In this document: positions 34,030-38,385 of the stretch, piece after piece | How the letters are laid out: each line of letters opens with the position of its first letter | How positions within the stretch are numbered: the first letter of the stretch is position 1 | Assembly (NCBI GenBank): GCA_038240295.1 | Contig: JBBSDW010000009.1 | Coordinates: forward strand, 1 to 38,385 | From: JABDDM01 sp038240295 | Lineage (GTDB): Bacteria > Bacteroidota > Ignavibacteria > Palsa-1295 | Direction: 5' to 3' | Length of the DNA stretch: 38,385 nucleotides | Position numbers and translations under genes: made by a program | The notes under the pieces: generated by a model | What the model was told of the DNA's origin: nothing | The model's input: the letters and a program-made list of their open reading frames with translations, nothing else | Databases searched by the model: none

Positions 34030-34816
34030 GGGATAGAGAATAACTCGACTTGAAAGGTCAGCCAGCCTTTCATTGCATCATATTCTGTTTGAAGCGCGGC
34101 ACTTAGCGCATCACTTTTTAGCATGTCCTTCCAGACGTGAACCTTCATTTGATCTTGAATCTCGGCGGCTGTGCCGTCAAAACTCAGCCTACTCAGTCCG
34201 TTGAGCGCTCTACCGACATCATCCATTAACGGATCATTTTGAATCGACGTATGAGGCAGTATCGCGGAAAAACAAAATGCCTCGACCATGAAATTGCGCG
34301 GAGGCTCCATTCCTTGAAATCCGTTCGCGCCAACGCAAATATGCATTGCGACACGTTCGCCCATGAGGAACGGATAAAAGAATCGAATGCTGAAGTGCTT
34401 CAATTTTTTGGCTGAAATCGTTTGGGACTCATGGGCAGGAATTCCCACGATGTGCTTGCCTTGGGTCGCGAAAAAATAATTATCGATAAGAGGCGCGAGA
34501 TCTTCGAAGAAAAGGTTATTCAAAGCTGGGTCATTAACATTTCCAGCAAATCTCGTTGAATCACTTTTGTGGGCCCAGACATAATCGGTCTCAAGCGCAC
34601 GATAGTTGATGAAGAGATACCCGATCATGCGTTGATTCGACGGCGCGAAGCCAAATAGCGTTGAGCCGGAATCCGGAGCGAATGAGCGGTTGCCGTTCGA
34701 ATCAGCAGGAGTGCACGCTTTGATAAATTGTTCGTGAATCTGCTGAAGTTTTAGATTTTGCGCCGAGATTTGGGAGGAGCTAAGCAGTGAAAACCTACGA
34801 TCAAAAACTGAATCAT
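34020..34816 (-). pseudogene. Secreted protein of unknown family, frameshifted in its signal peptide and cut at its 3' end
   Basis: Two frames join into one protein if one T is added to the T-run at 34790-34793 (- strand). ATG 34816 then gives an ideal signal peptide, MIQFLIVGFSLLSSSQISAQ. The long frame continues NLKLQQIHEQFIKACTPADS and TLFGFAPSNQRMIGYLFINY onward. A promoter motif (34843-34850) fits this start. Without the repair, translation could begin only at ATG 34628, with no signal. The body (about 240 residues, HVWKDMLKSDALSAALQTEY near the end) matches no family I know. The last codons CAA ACG TAG are the end of MITE copy 2, so the native C-terminus has been lost. It is a decaying exported protein, or the single-base error is technical. 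Confidence 0.6.
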
Positions 34817-34842
34817 GGTCGATAAATAAAAATCAATGCGTC

Positions 34843-34850
34843 CAAATTTA
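34843..34850 (-). promoter_or_regulatory. -7 element (TAAATTTG) beside MITE copy 3
   Basis: An exact TAnnTTTG match on the - strand, 27 bp upstream of ATG 34816. The expected -33 position (34870-34873) is the first bases of MITE copy 3, where TTCG replaces TTG. The insertion appears to have removed the -33 element. Confidence 0.5.
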
Positions 34851-34861
34851 CGCATGCAAAC

Positions 34862-35033
34862 TCCACCGAACGTAGCGCGAGCTTCAGCTTGCGTTTCGTT
34901 TTTTGCTGCGATGATCGCAAAATTATGAGTGCAAGTTTGCGCAGCGTTCATGGCGAGTTTATGCAGCCCACCATTGAGTAATCGGCATTTTCATGCGAGA
35001 AAGACAAGTTGCCGCTCGCGCTACGTTTGGAAC
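34862..35033. mobile_element. MITE-like element, family B copy 3
   Basis: Ends at 34869-34893 (AACGTAGCGCGAGCTTCAGC, then TTGCG) and 35005-35028 are inverted. The interior (AAAATTATGAGTGCAAGTTT, GGCGAGTTTATGCAGCCCAC, CATTGAG) aligns with copy 1. A short open frame across it (34751-34951) is a by-product. Confidence 0.7.
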
Positions 35034-35120
35034 GCGCTTCTCTGCCTTTGCCTAAAATCTCTCTTAATCTCCAAAATCTCTTAAAATCAAGGTTTGTTTG
35101 GGGAAAAGTGGATAAAAGTG

Positions 35121-35149
35121 TTGACAAGTCCTTAGAAATTGATTATATT
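35121..35149 (+). promoter_or_regulatory. Consensus sigma-70-type promoter (TTGACA-N17-TATATT)
   Basis: TTGACA (35121-35126) and TATATT (35144-35149) are 17 bp apart, the classical layout, unlike the TAnnTTTG promoters elsewhere in the window. Transcription should begin near 35156, giving a leader of about 308 nt before the lytic transglycosylase start. Confidence 0.65.
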
Positions 35150-35155
35150 AGGGGT

Positions 35156-35463
35156 TCCTGATACATCGGAGGGAGTCTTCTTCATTGCCCGAAGCTCTGC
35201 CGTTATCAGGATAACTCGAGGATAGCCGTTGCTCTTGCGCCAGCGTTTTCTTGGTTTTTGGCTCGGGTTCGACATTTGTACCTTGGAGTCTCCCGCCGGT
35301 TTCTGACCTGTTGGGACTACAAAGTAGGAGTGTAGTGAGAGGTAATTAATTTTTTCCGTGACGGATCGCCGAACGCAAATTCGGTTCCGTTGCGTTGAAA
35401 GTGAGCCTCAAAGCGTGTGCGGTTATTCACTTTCAGATCATAAGCCCTATCGAAAAAGATTTC
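35156..35463 (+). promoter_or_regulatory. Long structured 5' leader of the lytic transglycosylase gene
   Basis: Several helices can be drawn. An 8-bp helix (35156-35163 with 35204-35211) encloses a branched hairpin (CTTC/GAAG and GAG/CTC around 35169-35203). A second hairpin is CGGG...GAC with GTC.CCCG (35264-35273 with 35288-35295). A third is CTACA/TGTAG (35317-35321 with 35331-35335). A T-rich run follows at about 35350. It matches no riboswitch class I could recognise; in particular I see no c-di-AMP (ydaO) core. It could be a regulatory leader or a separate small RNA. No open frame of interest is inside it. Confidence 0.4.
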
Positions 35464-37998
35464 ATGATCAATCAAAGCAAATTACGCCGGCGTGTGGCCG
35501 GACCCTATCGAGTGCTTGTCCACATCGGGCTCACGCCGGTCGCGCTTGCAACCGTGCTCGTCATCAGTTCGGCGATCGTTGCCGGATGCGGTGCGCCGCG
35601 GCAGACTACAAAGCAGGACCAATCGTCAACGCAAGTTCTTGAGAATGCCGATCCCTTCGTCGTCCTCGATGAGCAGCAAAAGACTGGCACCATCGATCCT
35701 CAGCTCATCGAGCAGAGGCTGGATGCAGCACGTCAACAGTGGCTTCGGGCACTGGCTGCGCAGCAAAAGAACGATCGCGCCGAGACCGTAAAGCGTTTCG
35801 AGGCATCGATCGACCTGCTCAACAAGCTCATTACGTATCCGACCGTCGAGCAGAATAAAGATTTTCAAGACCTCACGCGCGACGTGCTCGCCGATTACGA
35901 AAAGTACGTCACGAAGATTGATGCGCTTCCTTCTAATGCATCCATCTTTGCGCTTCGCCAGAAGTTCAACGAGGATATGGCGAAGATGGATATTCGCAAT
36001 GTTCCGCTTCCGCCGACCGATCTGCGGAAGACGACGATCCCGCTTACGATGAATACGTCGGTCGAGCAAACGATCGCTTATTTCACGCAAGGCAATGGGC
36101 GGCCATTCATGTCGAAGTGGTTGAACCGCACCGGGAAATATTTCCCGATGATGAAGAAGGCAATGCGCGACGAAGGTGTGCCCGAGGAGATCGTCCATCT
36201 TTCGATGATTGAGAGCGGCCTTAATCCTGGCGCCGTCTCGTGGGCGAAGGCTGTCGGGCTCTGGCAGTTCATCGATGCCACGGGCTCGCGATATGGCTTG
36301 ACAAACAACTGGTGGTTCGATAAGCGCCGCGATCCGGTAGCTGCGACAAAAGCTGCAGCCCATCATTTGCACGATCTTTATAATTCGCTCGGCGACTGGC
36401 ATCTCGCGCTTGCTGCCTATAACTCCGGCATCAACCGTGTTCGAGGCGCGATCGAGCAGGCCGGCGGTTCGCATGATTTCTGGGTCGTGCGTCAGTACCT
36501 TCCTCGTGAAACGCAGAACTATGTGCCGCTCTTTATCGCAGCGACGCTTATCGAGATGGATCCCGTCCATTATGGATTTAACTCCGTGCAGCTCGAGAAA
36601 CCGCTTGCTTTTGATTCTGTCAGGATCAAGGAAGCTATCGACTTGAATGCACTCGGACGTGCGGCTGGGATTAGCGGACTTGAGATCAAAGAACTCAACC
36701 CCGACCTGTTACAGCCTTCGACACCGCCACTGGAAGTCTGTGGCCCGAATGGTTATTGCTTGCGTTTGCCGATCGGCACCAACATCTCCGCATTTACCGA
36801 GAAGCTTGCAGCAATGCCGGCCTCGGTGAAGATGCCGTGGCTGACGCATAACGTGATGCGCGGGGAATCGATGGCGACGATCGCGCGAACCTACGGCATC
36901 ACTGCTACACAGCTTGCCGAATACAACGATCTCGCGGAATCGCAGAAATTGCATAAGGGGCAGAAGCTTCGGGTGCCGATGACCGTGATGAGCCCGAGCA
37001 CCGGGACCAGCGATAATCTTGCTGCGACAACCGCCGCCCCCGTCAAGATGGTCAGCAAGACCGTAACGCATAAAGTCCGGCGCGGCGAAACGCTTAGCTC
37101 GATCGCCGATGATAATGACGTTTCAGTCAGTGAGCTGAGAAGTTGGAATCGCATCAGCAGACACGGCATCAAGCGTGGTCAGAGTCTTAAGATCGTAAAG
37201 CAGGTGCAGGCAACTCTCGCGCAAGCGAAGCCTGTACCTTCGCACGTTCCTACACCTACCCATGCTGCGGCTTCGCCAGTCAAGACGGTAACTGCGCCAG
37301 ATCATGCGCCGGTTGTCGCTGTTTCAACAACAACCACAACTGATCCTGGCACGATCACGGACGCGACTACGAAGAGTGTTTCGCCAACCGATTCAAATGC
37401 GAACGAAAGCGATGAAGCTGATGCGCCTGTGAAGTCAGCGCCGAAAGCGCAGAGTCATAGTGGCAAACAGTGGATCAATTACACGGTCCGTCGCGGAGAT
37501 ACGCCAGGCAAGATCGCAGATAACTTTGGTGTCTCGCTCGCCAACATCAAAAAGTGGAATCGCTCGGCGAAGCATGGTGTGAAAGTTGGCGAAACGTTGA
37601 AGGTATATGCATCGTCGGAATATGCGGCCGCTGCGTCTACGCCGGCCGGGCATCTTCGCTACCACACTGTAGCATCCGGCGAGACGATGACGAGCATCGG
37701 CAAACTCTATGGTACAACGCCCGATGAGGTTTCGGCGTGGAACGGCGACATGGATGCCGGCGATCTTCAAGCTGGGCAGAAGATCAAGGTTTACACTTTA
37801 AACAAGACCACATCCAAAGGCGACGGCGCACCGGTAAGCAAAAAGAAAAAACATCAGCTTACCTATCGAGTCAAAGGTGGCGACACGCTCACCGACATCG
37901 CCGATAATTACGGCGTAACGATCGCAGATCTTAAAACTGCCAATCACCTGCACTCAACAAGATTGCAGCGCGGCCAGCGGCTCAAGATCCCACAGTAA
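35464..37998 (+). CDS. Membrane-bound lytic murein transglycosylase (MltD-like) with five LysM domains
   Basis: 844 residues from ATG 35464; an in-frame GTG start 69 bp earlier would bury the signal. A lipoprotein signal ends at the lipobox IVAGC (C42), so the protein should be lipid-anchored. A helical region (45-215) precedes the family 1 SLT domain. Catalytic Glu is E250 (LSMIESGLNPGA), followed by VGLWQFIDATGSRYGL, RRDPVAATKAAAHHL, LALAAYNSGINRVRGAI and TQNYVPLFIAATLI. LysM domains lie at about 462-505, 536-578, 673-715, 734-777 and 801-843, separated by Thr/Ser/Ala-rich linkers. It cleaves peptidoglycan glycan strands, making 1,6-anhydro ends, in wall growth or remodelling. It is single-gene, behind a strong promoter and long leader. 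Confidence 0.93.
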   Translation: MINQSKLRRRVAGPYRVLVHIGLTPVALATVLVISSAIVAGCGAPRQTTKQDQSSTQVLENADPFVVLDEQQKTGTIDPQLIEQRLDAARQQWLRALAAQQKNDRAETVKRFEASIDLLNKLITYPTVEQNKDFQDLTRDVLADYEKYVTKIDALPSNASIFALRQKFNEDMAKMDIRNVPLPPTDLRKTTIPLTMNTSVEQTIAYFTQGNGRPFMSKWLNRTGKYFPMMKKAMRDEGVPEEIVHLSMIESGLNPGAVSWAKAVGLWQFIDATGSRYGLTNNWWFDKRRDPVAATKAAAHHLHDLYNSLGDWHLALAAYNSGINRVRGAIEQAGGSHDFWVVRQYLPRETQNYVPLFIAATLIEMDPVHYGFNSVQLEKPLAFDSVRIKEAIDLNALGRAAGISGLEIKELNPDLLQPSTPPLEVCGPNGYCLRLPIGTNISAFTEKLAAMPASVKMPWLTHNVMRGESMATIARTYGITATQLAEYNDLAESQKLHKGQKLRVPMTVMSPSTGTSDNLAATTAAPVKMVSKTVTHKVRRGETLSSIADDNDVSVSELRSWNRISRHGIKRGQSLKIVKQVQATLAQAKPVPSHVPTPTHAAASPVKTVTAPDHAPVVAVSTTTTTDPGTITDATTKSVSPTDSNANESDEADAPVKSAPKAQSHSGKQWINYTVRRGDTPGKIADNFGVSLANIKKWNRSAKHGVKVGETLKVYASSEYAAAASTPAGHLRYHTVASGETMTSIGKLYGTTPDEVSAWNGDMDAGDLQAGQKIKVYTLNKTTSKGDGAPVSKKKKHQLTYRVKGGDTLTDIADNYGVTIADLKTANHLHSTRLQRGQRLKIPQ

Positions 37999-38026
37999 AC
38001 TTAAAGCCAAGGTTTCATGCGAACGT

Positions 38027-38047
38027 AGGTTGGGTTTCAACCCGACC
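38027..38047. repeat. AGGTTGGGTT/AACCCGACCT hairpin
   Basis: A 10-bp stem (one G-T pair) lies 29 bp after the transglycosylase stop, without a T-run. It belongs to the kind of short palindromes scattered in this genome and may stop transcription weakly. Confidence 0.4.
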
Positions 38048-38094
38048 TCGACTTTTACAGACCCGAAAAACTTACGTCGAAGCAGATAATCCCA

Positions 38095-38123
38095 TGTGTG
38101 GAGTCAAGCGCCGCATTGACTCT
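38095..38123. repeat. Family C end (inverted)
   Basis: TGTGTGGAGTCAAGCGCCGC followed by ATTGACTC is the complement of the unit start in the array at 19465-19820. Confidence 0.6.
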
Positions 38124-38159
38124 CTTTCGGATGGTTGAATGTTTGTGGTCAAGCGTAAT

Positions 38160-38240
38160 TGTTGAGGAGTACGAGAGGCAAGATCCTTCGTCGGGCTCAG
38201 GAGGACATGCCTCTAACTCACTACTTTGACTCAGGATAAG
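38160..38240. repeat. Family E repeat (inverted)
   Basis: AGATCCTTCGTCGGGCTCAG and GACTCAGGAT are the complement of the CCTGA...CGAAGGATCT phrases elsewhere. With the hairpins at 38027 and 38271 it fills the gene-free stretch 37999-38329. Confidence 0.45.
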
Positions 38241-38270
38241 ATTTCCCATTCATACTCGTACCAGCATTCC

Positions 38271-38290
38271 GGTCGGAATGAATTCCGACC
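38271..38290. repeat. GGTCGGAAT/ATTCCGACC palindrome
   Basis: A perfect 9-bp inverted repeat with a two-base centre. A short dispersed palindrome, not followed by a T-run. Confidence 0.45.
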
Positions 38291-38296
38291 TACATT

Positions 38297-38326
38297 AAAA
38301 AAGCCTCGCGATTGCGAGGCTTTTTT
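38297..38326 (-). terminator. Intrinsic terminator of tRNA-Thr
   Basis: A 13-bp perfect stem (38297-38309 with 38314-38326), loop GATT, GC-rich core GCCTCGC and six A/T at its base on both strands. It begins three bases past the tRNA 3' end and could also end + strand transcripts. Confidence 0.85.
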
Positions 38327-38329
38327 ATG

Positions 38330-38385
<56 letters not shown>

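Noticed and set aside
34751..34951. Open frame of 66 codons on the - strand
   Set aside because: Its first half is MITE sequence. Its second half is the frame-shifted signal peptide of the gene ending at 34020.
35156..35463. c-di-AMP (ydaO), SAM, TPP or cobalamin riboswitch, 6S RNA or tmRNA
   Set aside because: None of the core motifs I know for these classes is present, and the ends do not pair as in 6S or tmRNA. It is kept only as an unclassified structured leader.

Overview
The window looks like part of a chromosome from the Bacteroidota/Chlorobiota side of the tree, possibly a Kapabacteria- or Ignavibacteria-like lineage. This is inferred from several signs. Many secreted proteins end in a type IX secretion (T9SS) sorting tail. 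There is a small histone H1-like (Hc1) protein. Several start sites are preceded by the Bacteroidota promoter signature TTG-N19-TAnnTTTG, and purine-rich Shine-Dalgarno sequences are often weak. No phage, plasmid or CRISPR genes are visible.

Layout. 1-3006: short palindromic repeats, an H1-like gene, a DUF899 thioredoxin-like protein and a T9SS-exported SGNH esterase. 3108-5237: a decayed T9SS surface protein. 5363-8808: an iron-sulfur redox block on the + strand (nuoE, a tiny protein that is almost only a T9SS tail, nuoF, sdhB, a CDGSH protein). 8763-11096: a large YfhO-like membrane protein, convergent with the CDGSH gene and overlapping it. 11258-11694: a broken YefM/YoeB toxin-antitoxin pair. 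11760-12401: an NAD(P)-binding oxidoreductase with a near-ideal promoter. 12595-13550: a decayed IgGFc-binding-like T9SS protein. 14205-19137 (- strand): two tandem KimA-like APC transporters, the second translationally coupled to elbB. 19138-20348: a repeat field. 20349-20888: a second decayed IgGFc-like gene. 20911-22791: an ABC exporter. 23581-25182: purF. 25340-29674: a 1444-residue T9SS subtilisin with FG-GAP-like repeats. 29678-32665: a membrane metallophosphoesterase and a RavA/MoxR AAA+ ATPase. 32741-35033: three copies of a MITE-like element around a sigma-factor/outer-membrane-protein fusion and a frameshifted secreted-protein gene. 35464-37998: an MltD-type lytic transglycosylase lipoprotein with five LysM domains, behind a strong promoter and a leader of about 300 nt. 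38330-38385: the 3' part of tRNA-Thr(GGT) with its terminator.

Two themes stand out. (1) Gene decay by internal deletion: several loci join the start of one coding region to a distant downstream part (5940, 12595, 20349, 33002), and others carry small frameshifts (about 3498, 4616, 11566, 34790). Some of the small ones could be assembly errors. (2) At least five families of short palindromic or inverted-repeat elements fill the intergenic space. One of them (consensus end CAAACGTAGCGCGAGCTT) is MITE-like. It carries a promoter -7 motif reading outward at its ends, supplies the stop codon of one gene, and abuts the promoter of that same gene at the other end.

The intact genes are mostly housekeeping: respiration, purine synthesis, ion transport, wall remodelling and T9SS export. 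No complete new defence or biosynthetic system was found. The most novel candidates are the MITE-like family, the solo sorting-tail protein inside the nuoE-nuoF pair, and the structured leader upstream of the lytic transglycosylase.
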